A DNA stretch of 37,150 nt from Methylobacterium ajmalii. GTDB lineage: Bacteria > Pseudomonadota > Alphaproteobacteria > Rhizobiales > Beijerinckiaceae. The stretch lies in contig NZ_JACWCT010000045.1 in the NCBI RefSeq assembly GCF_016613415.1, positions 1-37,150 on the forward strand, in the 5' to 3' direction. The notes under the pieces are model-generated. The model ran no database searches and was not told the DNA's origin. It worked only from the letters and a program-made list of their open reading frames with translations. Below, piece by piece: positions 8,402-15,925 of the stretch (positions are counted from its first letter, which is position 1; each line of letters starts with the position of its first letter). Position numbers and translations under genes: made by a program.

Positions 8402-9373
8402 CTAATCGGCGACCGGTCCCGCCGGAGTCGCCGTGTCGCGGTCCGCCTCGTGCGGGCCGGACGCGAGGCCGCGGGCGCAGGCCGCGATCTGCCGCCGCAG
8501 CCAGGCGTGGCCCGGATGGCGCTCGACCCGCCTTGCCCAGACCAGGACCGAGCGGGTGACCGGCAGGTCGGGATCGGCCGGCAGGTCCGCGCAGGCGACC
8601 GGGTGCGTCGTCGCGAGGGTCCGGGCGATCCGGGCGCCCAGCACCGCCACCATGTCGGAGCGCGCGAGGATCGCCGCCGCCGACAGGAACGGCGCCGCCA
8701 TCGCGATCCGGCGCGCCGGCAGGCCCCGGCGGCTCAGGATCGCGTCGAGGAAGCCGACGTCGTCGCCGGTCGAGGACACCACGAGGTGGGGCAGGCCGGC
8801 GAGGCGATCGTAGCTGGGCGGCTCGGCGAGTGCCGGGTGCCCGCGCCGGGCGACGACCGAGAACCCGTCGCGAAACAGCGTCGTGGTGCCGAAGCGCTCG
8901 CCCTCGACCCGGCCGCTGCCCACGACCGCGAGGTCGACGTCGCCGCGGTCGAGGAGGTCGTCGAGGCGCACGGTGCCGCTCGGGCTCATGTGCAGGCGCA
9001 GGGACGGGGCCCGGCTCCCGATCCACTCGGCGATCGGCGCGGCGAGCACGACCGCGGCGGTGTTGTTGAGCACCAGGCGGAAGCTCGCGGTCGAGGAGGC
9101 CGGATCGAAGTGGTCCTGGTGCAGCGCCCCCTCGATCTCGGCGAGCGCCCGGCGCACCGGCTCGGCGAGGTCGAGGGCCCGGGGCGTCGGGGCCATGCCG
9201 TCGGGGCCGCGCACGAACAATTCGTCGTCGAAGGCCCGGCGCAGCCGCTGGAGCGCGTGGCTCACCGCGGACTGGCTCAGCGCCAGCCGCTCGCCGGCGC
9301 GCGTGACGTGGCGCTCGCGCATGATCGCGTCGAACACGATGAGCAGCTTGAAGTCGAACGCGTCCCAGTTCAC
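8402..9373 (-). CDS. LysR-family transcriptional regulator
   Basis: A 323-residue LysR-type regulator. The N-terminal helix-turn-helix is clear (FDAIMRERHVTRAGERLALSQSAVSHALQRLRRAF), followed by the hinge and a periplasmic-binding-like effector domain beginning around SFRLVLNN (residue 96). Start is taken as GTG 9373 (VNWDAFDFKLL), the usual LysR beginning; an in-frame ATG at 9529 would add 52 low-complexity residues. It follows the oxalate decarboxylase on the same strand with about 225 bases between, so control of that gene is possible but unproven. It belongs to the NodD/SyrM-like group by its start and HTH; the effector is unknown. Confidence 0.85.
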   Translation of the reverse strand: MNWDAFDFKLLIVFDAIMRERHVTRAGERLALSQSAVSHALQRLRRAFDDELFVRGPDGMAPTPRALDLAEPVRRALAEIEGALHQDHFDPASSTASFRLVLNNTAAVVLAAPIAEWIGSRAPSLRLHMSPSGTVRLDDLLDRGDVDLAVVGSGRVEGERFGTTTLFRDGFSVVARRGHPALAEPPSYDRLAGLPHLVVSSTGDDVGFLDAILSRRGLPARRIAMAAPFLSAAAILARSDMVAVLGARIARTLATTHPVACADLPADPDLPVTRSVLVWARRVERHPGHAWLRRQIAACARGLASGPHEADRDTATPAGPVAD

Positions 9374-9505
9374 GGGCGCGGGTTGTAGCGGAGGGGCGCT
9401 GCGGGGGATAGGCGCGCATGGTGCCGATCCGGTGCGCGGCCGTCGGAACGGCTCCGCTTCGGCCCCAGGCGCCGTCCCCTCCCGGCGCGCCTCGCGTCCG
9501 CCGCG

Positions 9506-9557
9506 CCTGCTTTGCAGGCCGCCCTCCACCGCGGACGGGGGAGGGTTTTCTCCCCCG
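9506..9557 (-). terminator. Hairpins 3' of oxalate decarboxylase gene
   Basis: On the minus strand, about 40 bases after the oxalate decarboxylase stop, CGGGGGAG (9536-9543) pairs with CTCCCCCG (9550-9557) around a 6-base T-rich loop on the plus strand. A second short hairpin, CCTGC-TTT-GCAGG, lies at 9506-9518. They are likely transcription barriers between the decarboxylase and the LysR gene. Confidence 0.45.
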
Positions 9558-9598
9558 CCGGGTCGCGCCTCGGCCGAGACTTCTCTTAACCTTACTTC

Positions 9599-10783
9599 TT
9601 ATCCCTGCTTCAGCTTCGTCACCGTCTCGCCGGGTACGCCGGAAAAATTGTTCGACAGCAGGTAGCGCGGGCTCGCCTTGATCCAGGTGTCGAGGTCGAT
9701 CTCCTCGAACTTGCCGTTGTCCCAGGTCTGGACGATCTCGAGGTCCTCGTCGCCGACGTTCTTGATCGCGTGGCCGAAGCCCATCGGGATGTAGGCGACG
9801 TCGCCGGGCTTGAACTCGGCCACCTTGCCGCGCCCGCCCGAGCCGAACAGGGCGACCTGGCCCCTGCCCTTCAGGTAGTAGTGCCACTCGTTGGCGTTGA
9901 CGTTCCAGTGCAGCTTGCGCATCTGCCCCGGCCGGATCGTCATCACGCCGCCCGACATCGTCTTCTGGATCGGCCACTCGTCCACCGTGGCGAGCCGGAA
10001 GGTGCCGCCGTCGAACTCGCGCACGGCGCGCGGATCCTTGAGCAGGCGGAACTTGTGGGTCGATTCCTTCGGCCAGGGCGCGTCGAGGGCATCCGCGACC
10101 GGCACGACGGGACCGGCCTGGATGTAGGCCTCGCCCTTCGGGAAGGCGTCGAAGGCGCTCGCCGGCAGGCCGAAATCGAGGGCCAGCATGTCCTTCGGCG
10201 TCACGTCGATCCAGTCGGTGATCGAGAAGGTGCCGTGCTCCGAGAAGGCGCCGTTGTCGAACGACAGGATGAAGTGGCAGGGCTTGTTGCCGATGGTCTG
10301 GATCGAGTGGCCGTGGCCCTTCGGAAAGTACCAGAGGTCGCCGGGCTCGTAGTTGTTGATCTCGCTCGCGCCTGAGGGGTCGAGCACCACGGTCTGGCAG
10401 CGCCCGTCGATGACGTAGGCCCATTCCGCCGCGATGGCGTGCCAGTGCAGCTCGCGCGAGGCGCCGGGCTCGAGGAACATGTGCACGCCCGCGATCCCCT
10501 TGCTGATGGGGAACTGGTGCACCGTCGCCTCCTTGGCCCAGCCGCCGGAGGTCACCTTCGGGCGGTTGCCGTCGAGGGAGAAGCGGAAGTCGGGCATCGC
10601 GCCGACATCCTGCGGATCGTGGTAGGCGACCTTGGCGCCCGGCGGCAGCGAGACCGACCGGCGGCCGAACCCGCCGTCGCCCGGGTTGCCGTGGTCGTGC
10701 TCGAGGGCCTGCGCTCCCGAGGCCATCAGGGTGCCGGCGCCGAGCGCCGCCGTGCCGAGAAACAGCCGTCGCGACTGGTCCAT
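9599..10783 (-). CDS. oxdC: Bicupin oxalate decarboxylase, Tat-exported
   Basis: A 394-residue bicupin converting oxalate to formate and CO2. The N-terminus SRRLFLGTAALGAG is a twin-arginine signal with cleavage near residue 27, so the enzyme acts in the periplasm. Cupin 1 has metal ligands His113, His115, Glu120 and His159 (HWHAIAAEW, GHGHS). The active-site lid reads SEHGT at 181-185, compared with SENST in Bacillus OxdC, and keeps the Glu that favours decarboxylase over oxidase. Cupin 2 has His292, Glu299 and His338, but the second ligand position is Asn294 (HWNVNANEW) where His is usual. GGAGAGGA precedes ATG 10783. Formate made here could feed a methylotroph's formate dehydrogenases (inference). 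The LysR gene downstream may regulate it. Confidence 0.85.
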   Translation of the reverse strand: MDQSRRLFLGTAALGAGTLMASGAQALEHDHGNPGDGGFGRRSVSLPPGAKVAYHDPQDVGAMPDFRFSLDGNRPKVTSGGWAKEATVHQFPISKGIAGVHMFLEPGASRELHWHAIAAEWAYVIDGRCQTVVLDPSGASEINNYEPGDLWYFPKGHGHSIQTIGNKPCHFILSFDNGAFSEHGTFSITDWIDVTPKDMLALDFGLPASAFDAFPKGEAYIQAGPVVPVADALDAPWPKESTHKFRLLKDPRAVREFDGGTFRLATVDEWPIQKTMSGGVMTIRPGQMRKLHWNVNANEWHYYLKGRGQVALFGSGGRGKVAEFKPGDVAYIPMGFGHAIKNVGDEDLEIVQTWDNGKFEEIDLDTWIKASPRYLLSNNFSGVPGETVTKLKQG

Positions 10784-10962
10784 GGTGTCCTCTCCCCCAG
10801 AAGATCGACGGGGCCGGCCGCGCCGGTCGCGTCGTCCGCCGCCCGTGCCGGGCCGTCGGGGCGGGAAGCTGCGCGAAGCCGGTGCGCCAGTGAAACGCAT
10901 TGTCGGCATCGGCCCATGGCCGCCATTCATGATGGATCGGTTCGACGAGGAGGGATCGCCGG

Positions 10963-11385
10963 ATGTCCTGGCAGCTCTGGGCACTGGTCTCGGCGGTGTT
11001 CACCGCGTTGACGGCGCTGCTCGCCCGGGCCGGCAGCGCCGGCGCGGAGTCGGATGCCGCCGCCTTCATGCGCTCGGTGGTCATCCTCCTGGCGCTCGGG
11101 GCGATCTGCCTCGCCACCGGCCAGTGGCAGGCGCTGCGCGGCCTCACCGGGCGCAACCTCGGCCTCCTCAGCCTGTCGGGCCTTGCCACCGCGGGGTCCT
11201 GGGCCTGCTACTTCCGGGCGCTCAAGACCGGCGGCGCGGCGCAGGTCGCGACCCTCAACAAGCTGTCGATCGTGCTGGTCGCCGTGCTCGGCGCGACGCT
11301 GCTGGGCGAGCGCCTGTCGGGGATCAACTGGCTCGGGATCAGCCTCGTCACCGCCGGCGCCTACCTGCTCGCCTACCGGGGCTGA
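10963..11385 (+). CDS. Small EamA/DMT-family membrane protein
   Basis: A 140-residue protein with five hydrophobic segments and a single EamA-like domain. It ends with the characteristic LLGERLSGINWLGISLVTAGAYLLA, and the centre reads FRALKTGGAAQVATLNKLSIVLVAVLGATLL. Single-domain members are about half the length of ordinary ten-helix transporters and probably pair or dimerise in the inner membrane. GGAGGG lies nine bases before ATG 10963. It is divergent from the oxalate decarboxylase gene. Substrate unknown. Confidence 0.8.
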   Translation: MSWQLWALVSAVFTALTALLARAGSAGAESDAAAFMRSVVILLALGAICLATGQWQALRGLTGRNLGLLSLSGLATAGSWACYFRALKTGGAAQVATLNKLSIVLVAVLGATLLGERLSGINWLGISLVTAGAYLLAYRG

Positions 11386-11531
11386 GGGCGGCGGCGCGCA
11401 CCGGTCGGCGACGGCGATCCAGGTCCGGGATCGGGGGAGAGCCCGCCCTCCGGCCCGCCGCCGCGAGGATGCGGTGGTCGCCGGCGATCTCCAGGACGTG
11501 CCGCCCCCTCGCCCCGAGCCCGCCTCCGCGG

Positions 11532-11558
11532 TTGACGCTCGCCGGCCGGCTCTAGATT
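11532..11558 (+). promoter_or_regulatory. Sigma-70-like promoter for small secreted protein
   Basis: TTGACG at 11532-11537 and TAGATT at 11553-11558, separated by 15 bases, lie about 30 bases before the ribosome-binding site (GGAAGG, 11575-11580) of the downstream small gene. The spacer is short by one or two bases, so strength is uncertain. Confidence 0.45.
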
Positions 11559-11589
11559 CTCCCTCGTCGAGCTTGGAAGGAATCGTCTG

Positions 11590-11781
11590 ATGCGTGCGCT
11601 TGCTGTTTCGATCGGATTGCTGACGGCCCTGTGGGTCGCCCCCGCGGCCGCGCATGGGTGCCATCAGGGCTGGCAGCAGGCCCCCGCGGAGGGCTGGCAC
11701 AGCCACGGCATGAAGTGCGAGCCGCGCAAGGGGCTCGGCGTCTCCCGCCGGAACAAGGCGCACGGCCGCCGCGCGGCCTGA
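11590..11781 (+). CDS. Small secreted His/Cys-rich protein, function unknown
   Basis: A 63-residue protein with an evident signal peptide (MRALAVSIGLLTALWVAPAAA, cleavage after residue 21). The mature 42 residues carry HGCHQGW, GWHSHGMKCEP and a strongly basic tail (RRNKAHGRRAA). His22, His25, His37, His39, Cys24 and Cys43 could bind a metal, or the cysteines could form a disulfide. A good ribosome-binding site (GGAAGG, nine bases away) and an upstream promoter-like sequence support a real gene. I do not recognise a characterised family. Confidence 0.65.
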   Translation: MRALAVSIGLLTALWVAPAAAHGCHQGWQQAPAEGWHSHGMKCEPRKGLGVSRRNKAHGRRAA

Positions 11782-11955
11782 GCGGGCTCGCGCCGGCAGG
11801 CCAACGCGTCGTCCGCTGAGGCCCTCGTCTCGTCGCGGGCTCTTGCCGCGGGAACGGCGGCCGACTTTCCGCACCCTGCTCGAGGGCATCTCGCGGCGAG
11901 GCGCGGGCCGCCCCGTCGCAGGAAGTTTCGCACGATCGACGGCCTGGCGCAGCGT

Positions 11956-11979
11956 CCGGTTGCCGTGCGATCGGGCGTC
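11956..11979. repeat. Dispersed palindromic repeat, copy C (core only)
   Basis: The core CCGGTTGC-CGT-GCGATCGGGCGTC matches copies A and B, but the arms have decayed so the hairpin is weaker. It lies in the 342-base stretch between the small secreted protein and the binding-protein gene; nothing else was recognised in that stretch. Confidence 0.6.
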
Positions 11980-12123
11980 GCCCGGCGGGGGGACGGGGAT
12001 GCAGTGCCGCCCCCTCCCCCGTCATCCGCCCCGACCGGCCTGGGCGGCGCCGGCCGGCGGCCTCCCCCGTGCGCCGGCGGCATGGCGGCGTCGCGATCCC
12101 CCGCCGCCCATGCGTGAGGTCCC

Positions 12124-12942
12124 GTGCGTCGCTTCCCACCCGAGAGGATCGTCTGCCTGACCGAGGAGACGGTCGAGACCCTGTACCTGCTCGGCGAGGA
12201 CCACCGCATCGTCGGCGTCTCGGGCTACGCCGTCCGGCCGCCGCGGGTCCGGCGGGAGAAGCCGCGCGTGTCGGCCTTCACCTCGGCCGACATCCCGAAG
12301 ATCCTGGCGCTGTCGCCCGACCTCGTCCTCACCTTCTCCGACCTGCAGGCGGACATCGTCGCCGCGCTGATCCGGGCCGGCGTGGCGGTGCACGCGTTCA
12401 ACCAGCGCGACGTGGCGGGCATCCTGGCGATGATCCGCCTGCTCGGCGCGCTCGTCGGGGTTCCCGAAAAGGCGGAGGCGCTGGCGCGCGGCTACGAGGA
12501 CAGGCTCGCGGCGGTCCGGGCCGCGACGGCTGGCCTGCCCCGGCCGCGGGTCTATTTCGAGGAATGGGACGAACCGCTGATCTCCGGGATCGGCTGGGTC
12601 TCGGAACTCGTCGCGGTCGCCGGCGGCGACGACGTCTTTCCGGCCCTGCGCGCGGGCCAGGCCGCCCGCGACCGGATCGTGTCGCCCGGGCAGGTGATCG
12701 CAGCAGCGCCCGACCTCATCCTGGCGTCCTGGTGCGGCAAGAAGGTCGTCGCGTCGCGCATCGCGTCCCGGCCCGGATGGGCCGGGATCCCGGCGGTCCG
12801 GGCCGGGCGGATCGTCGAGATCAAGTCGCCCCTGATCCTGCAGCCGGGCCCGGCGGCCCTGTCGGACGGCCTCGACGCGGTGTGTCGCGCGCTCGACGCC
12901 GCCCGGGCGGACGACCACCATCGACCCCTTCCCCCGGCTTGA
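12124..12942 (+). CDS. BtuF/FhuD-like class III binding protein without signal peptide
   Basis: A 272-residue protein of the COG0614 type (cobalamin/Fe3+-siderophore binding). It shows the family start RIVCLTEETVETLYLLGEDHRIVGVSGYA, then ADIPKILALSPDLVLTFSDLQADIV and the second-lobe segment SELVAVAGGDDVFPAL. It begins directly at the domain with no signal peptide, and no permease or ATPase gene is adjacent. It may therefore be cytoplasmic, as in the orphan cobalamin-binding-protein group annotated in many proteobacteria. A riboswitch was looked for upstream and not found. Ligand uncertain. Confidence 0.75.
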   Translation: MRRFPPERIVCLTEETVETLYLLGEDHRIVGVSGYAVRPPRVRREKPRVSAFTSADIPKILALSPDLVLTFSDLQADIVAALIRAGVAVHAFNQRDVAGILAMIRLLGALVGVPEKAEALARGYEDRLAAVRAATAGLPRPRVYFEEWDEPLISGIGWVSELVAVAGGDDVFPALRAGQAARDRIVSPGQVIAAAPDLILASWCGKKVVASRIASRPGWAGIPAVRAGRIVEIKSPLILQPGPAALSDGLDAVCRALDAARADDHHRPLPPA

Positions 12943-13016
12943 CCGATCGCCCGGCGCGTCGGCCGGTCATGGGTCGTCGCGTGCGGCGGGGCGGTGTCGC
13001 GTGGACGGGCCGGTCC

Positions 13017-13030
13017 TTACCATCTGGTAA
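13017..13030. repeat. parS-like palindrome downstream of repB
   Basis: TTACCATCTGGTAA, with arms extended by CC/GG on each side (8-base arms, 13015-13022 and 13025-13032). The 26 bases 13017-13042 match 14460-14485 inside repB with a single difference, and weaker similarity continues for about 20 bases. It fits the outline of RepABC parS sites (TT..C.GC.G..AA) apart from the centre. Probable RepB-binding centromere site. Confidence 0.6.
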
Positions 13031-13330
13031 GGGGGGTGAAGTGCTTGATTTCGTTGATGGTGATCGCCCGGGGCCCGCTCCGGGCCCGGGTGCGTGCCGA
13101 GGCCCGGCGCGATGCGGCGTCGTCACGCGCCGCGCGGCGGCAGGACGAGCGCCCGACCCCGCGGGTGTCGGACGAGCGCCCGGCGCTTCCTCGCGGTGGA
13201 GGTCTCGCGCTCCGTCGGCATGGCCGATCCGGGCGCCGGCGGTCCGGCCCGCGTCCGGCCACGGGGCGATCGGCGGATCTCGCAAGACAGTTCGACCTCG
13301 AGTCGGGGCCTTGCCCCACTCTGGACCTCA

Positions 13331-13373
13331 TCCTTCGGGGTCGGCCCATCGAAGGTGAGCCGACCCCGAAGGA
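13331..13373. repeat. Perfect 15-base inverted repeat downstream of repB
   Basis: TCCTTCGGGGTCGGC (13331-13345) and its exact complement (13359-13373) surround a 13-base loop, about 180 bases past the repB stop on the minus strand. It may terminate repAB, or be the hairpin of a counter-transcribed RNA like those between repB and repC in RepABC plasmids. The rest of 12943-13555 contains only GC-rich sequence with no gene I can support. Confidence 0.6.
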
Positions 13374-13555
13374 GGGCGTGGATCGGACGAAGACTCCTGG
13401 CCCCTGGCCCGCCGGTCCGGTAGGCTCCCGGTCGCCCGCGCATCGTCCGCGAACCGAGCCACTCGGCCGCCGCGGGAGGTCGCGACGCTCGTCCGGGCCA
13501 CGGCTCCGCGGAGCGCGTCTTGCGCCGCCCTCGTCCCCGATCGGCGCAAGCCGGT

Positions 13556-14566
13556 TCAGGCCTTGCCCGCCCGATAGGCGGCCAGTAGCTCGGGAAGCCG
13601 TCCGGCGAGGTAGTCGCCGAAGCCGGGTTCGCTGGCCTCGTCGGTCGTCACCCGCACGCCGGCCGTGCTGCGCTCGATGCGGGCGAATTTCAGGCCCTTG
13701 GCGTCCTTCAGCGTCTCGGCCCTCGGCCTCCCGGCCGCCTTCGGGGTCGTCGTGAGCGCCGCCAGCACGGCGGAGAACCGCTCGTCCGACGTCTTGCCGG
13801 CGAGGTTCGGGGCGGCGAGGACCTCGTCGATCCGCCCGGGCGCGGCGGCCTTGATCCGGTCGGCCAGGGTGAGCCAGTTCGGCCGGCCGATCCTCGGGGC
13901 GGGCCCGATCGTGGCGAGCACGGGGGCGGGAATCGCGTCCGCGACCGTCAGCAGGCTCGAGAGGTGGCTGGCCTGTAGGCCCATCGCCTTGGCGATGACG
14001 TCCCGGGCGACCCCGGCCTGCACCATGTTCCGGGCGAAATGGGCCCGCTCGATGTAGCTGAGGTCGGCCCGCGCGAGGTTCTCGGACCCCTGCGCGATGA
14101 TGAGCTCGGTGTCGCTCAACGGGCGCACGATGGCCCGCAGCGGACGGCCCAGGAGGCGCGCCGCGCGGTGCCGCCGCCGGCCGTAGGCGATCTCGTAGCG
14201 GCCGGGCTCGCCGGGCTTCGGGCGGACCAGGGCGGGACTGCGCTGCCCCTCCTGGCGGATCTGCTCGACGAAGGCGTCGAACGCCGCGTCGGTCGTGTCA
14301 GGCACGCGGTCGGCGATCGCGGACGGGTCGCAGATCTCCGGATCGAGCTCGACCACGCTGCCGTCGCGCTCGGCGTCGGCGGCCGCGCGCGCCTGTTCCT
14401 GCGCCTGCCAGGCCGCGCCGAAGGAGCGGGCCGCGGCGGTCCGGCGCAGGGAGGGGGGATTACCAGCTGGTAAGGGGGGTGAAGTCGTTGATGGCGTTGA
14501 GGATGGGGTGTCCGGCGCCAGCTCCGGCGCGGGCCGGGCCATCAGGTGGCGGATGCTCTTGCTCAT
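13556..14566 (-). CDS. repB: RepABC-type partition protein RepB (ParB family)
   Basis: A 336-residue ParB-like DNA-binding partition protein. The N-terminus MSKSIRHLMARPAPE is followed by a Ser/Thr/Pro-rich linker. The ParB/Spo0J nuclease-like domain shows EIAYGRRRHRAARLLGRPLRAIVRPL with the GRRRHRA CTP-binding-type motif. A helix-turn-helix follows (VIAKAMGLQASHLSSLLTVADAIP), then a C-terminal dimerisation region. ATG 14566 overlaps the repA stop as ATGA. The protein would bind parS sites and work with RepA to segregate the replicon. One parS-like site lies inside its own 5' coding sequence, encoding LPAGN. No repC follows. Confidence 0.88.
   Translation of the reverse strand: MSKSIRHLMARPAPELAPDTPSSTPSTTSPPLPAGNPPSLRRTAAARSFGAAWQAQEQARAAADAERDGSVVELDPEICDPSAIADRVPDTTDAAFDAFVEQIRQEGQRSPALVRPKPGEPGRYEIAYGRRRHRAARLLGRPLRAIVRPLSDTELIIAQGSENLARADLSYIERAHFARNMVQAGVARDVIAKAMGLQASHLSSLLTVADAIPAPVLATIGPAPRIGRPNWLTLADRIKAAAPGRIDEVLAAPNLAGKTSDERFSAVLAALTTTPKAAGRPRAETLKDAKGLKFARIERSTAGVRVTTDEASEPGFGDYLAGRLPELLAAYRAGKA
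14460..14473. repeat. parS-like palindrome inside repB
   Basis: TTACCAGCTGGTAA is a perfect 14-base palindrome centred on AGCT, followed by GGGGGGTGAAGT as in the copy at 13017. It falls in the linker-coding part of repB (around residues 31-36), where the peptide is low in constraint. It matches the RepABC parS outline GTTNNCNGCNGNNAAC except for the outermost base pair (consensus recalled, not checked). Confidence 0.65.
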
Positions 14567-15792
14567 GCCCGCCCCCACGCGGTGCGGATCAGCGCCTCGA
14601 TCTCCCGGTTGACGTCGTCGAAGGCGTCCAGCGCCCGCCGGTAGGTGGCACGGCTCACCTCGTCGCTGCGGTCCCGACCGAGCGGCGTCTCGTAGATGGT
14701 CTGGCCGATGAGGCCCGAGGTCGAGACGGCCGGGGTCTGGAGCATCGCCTTGGGCAGCACGTAGCTCCCGAACAGGTCCTGCAGCATCCCGACGACCGAG
14801 GTCTGCGGCACGCTCTGCGGGTCGTACCGGGTGATGAGGTAGCGGAACCAGTCCTGGGCCGGCGGCGGGGCGCCCTCGGCCTGCACCGTCTCCATGAGAT
14901 CGCTCATCATCGTGAGGAACTGGCGCATGGACGCGAGGTCGATCATCTGCGGATGAACGGTGATCAGGGTCGCGGTGGCCGCGCAGAGGGCCGAGATCGC
15001 GAAATAGCCGAGCCGGGGAGGGCAGTCGATCACCACCACGTCGTAGTCCTCGGCCACGCTCTCGATCGCGACGGGCAGGCGGGCGAAGAACGGAGGACCG
15101 CCCGACCTGCGCCGCTCGGGGCTCGACATCAGCGGGGCGTAGAACTCGAACTCCTCGAGCTCGAGGTTCGCCGAGGCGAGGTCGAGCCCGGTGAAGTAGG
15201 TCTTGCGGATCACCTCCCGCAACGGGCGCTGGCCCTCGCCGTAGCGGACGGCGTCGTAGATCGTCGGAAAGCTGTCGTCCGGGCGGATGCCGAGCAGGGT
15301 GGACAGGCTGGCCTGCGGGTCGGCGTCGATCGCCAGCACGCGATAGCCGTGGAGGGCGAGGTAATGGGCGAGCCCGGCCGTGTGCGTGGTCTTGGCCGAG
15401 CCGCCCTTGAAGTTCGTCAGCGCGATGACCTGGAGGTGCTCGCCCTTCGCCGCGTCGCGGTGCGGAAGGTAGCCCCGCCCGACGCGGTCGATCTCGTGGA
15501 GGTATCGGCGCACCGCGTGGATCTCGGCCAGCGTGAAGTAGCGCCGTCCCGCCGGCCCGATCTCGAGGTCCGGCGTGAGCCGGTCGAAGGGAAGCTGGCG
15601 CAGGCGCACCTCGGTGATGCCAAGCAGCCGCGCCGTCTCGCCGGCCGAGAACCGCCGCAGGGTCTTCTGCGCCGTCGGGGGATAGAAGCCGACGGCCAGG
15701 TCCTGCAGTTTCCCGCCCAGAAGCCGCGCATGGCTCGCCGCGATCTGATTGGAGGGCGTCTCGGCGCCATCCATGGGGACGTGCTGGTTCAT
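14563..15792 (-). CDS. repA: RepABC-type partition ATPase RepA (ParA family)
   Basis: A 409-residue ParA-type ATPase of the RepABC group. The N-terminal 110 residues hold a MerR-like helix-turn-helix (RFSAGETARLLGITEVRLRQLPFDRL) for operator binding. The ATPase follows, with deviant Walker A FKGGSAKTT (about 128-136), DADPQAS, and Walker B-like VVVIDCPPRLGYF. RepA forms dynamic filaments or gradients with RepB to partition the replicon, and it represses its own promoter. GAAGGG sits before ATG 15792. Immediately upstream are paired CGCTAGCG palindromes, the likely autoregulatory operator. Confidence 0.9.
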   Translation of the reverse strand: MNQHVPMDGAETPSNQIAASHARLLGGKLQDLAVGFYPPTAQKTLRRFSAGETARLLGITEVRLRQLPFDRLTPDLEIGPAGRRYFTLAEIHAVRRYLHEIDRVGRGYLPHRDAAKGEHLQVIALTNFKGGSAKTTHTAGLAHYLALHGYRVLAIDADPQASLSTLLGIRPDDSFPTIYDAVRYGEGQRPLREVIRKTYFTGLDLASANLELEEFEFYAPLMSSPERRRSGGPPFFARLPVAIESVAEDYDVVVIDCPPRLGYFAISALCAATATLITVHPQMIDLASMRQFLTMMSDLMETVQAEGAPPPAQDWFRYLITRYDPQSVPQTSVVGMLQDLFGSYVLPKAMLQTPAVSTSGLIGQTIYETPLGRDRSDEVSRATYRRALDAFDDVNREIEALIRTAWGRA

Positions 15793-15801
15793 GACCCTTC
15801 T

Positions 15802-15844
15802 CGCTAGCGGTCAAACGACGGAATACGCCATACCACCGCTAGCG
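15802..15844 (-). promoter_or_regulatory. Candidate RepA operator with two CGCTAGCG palindromes
   Basis: CGCTAGCGGT at 15802-15811 and ACCGCTAGCG at 15835-15844 form a perfect inverted repeat with 23 bases between. Each half contains the self-complementary octamer CGCTAGCG. The element lies 10 to 52 bases upstream of the repA ATG and frames a TATGGC/TATTCC region that could be the -10, fitting repression by RepA. Confidence 0.55.
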
Positions 15845-15925
15845 ACGTGATGGGATCGTTTCGGGCCGCACGCGGCGTCCCCCCGCAAGCCCCGCACAAG
15901 CTTGTCTCCGGTGCCGGCACGGCGG

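Noticed and set aside
8301..11189. 962-codon minus-strand frame across lysR and oxalate decarboxylase
   Set aside because: It overlaps two well-supported genes in a different frame and has biased Arg/Pro composition; its ends run through a repeat.
11782..12123. Cobalamin riboswitch before the BtuF-like gene
   Set aside because: No B12-box-like sequence or consistent multi-stem layout was seen; only repeat copy C was found.
12943..13555. Possible degraded repC downstream of repB
   Set aside because: All frames give short Arg/Pro-rich peptides with no RepC-like segment; only the parS-like site and an inverted repeat are supportable.
13017..14485. The two near-identical 26-base elements as part of a CRISPR array or insertion-sequence ends
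   Set aside because: There are only two copies about 1.4 kb apart, in direct orientation, with partition genes between and no transposase or spacer pattern.
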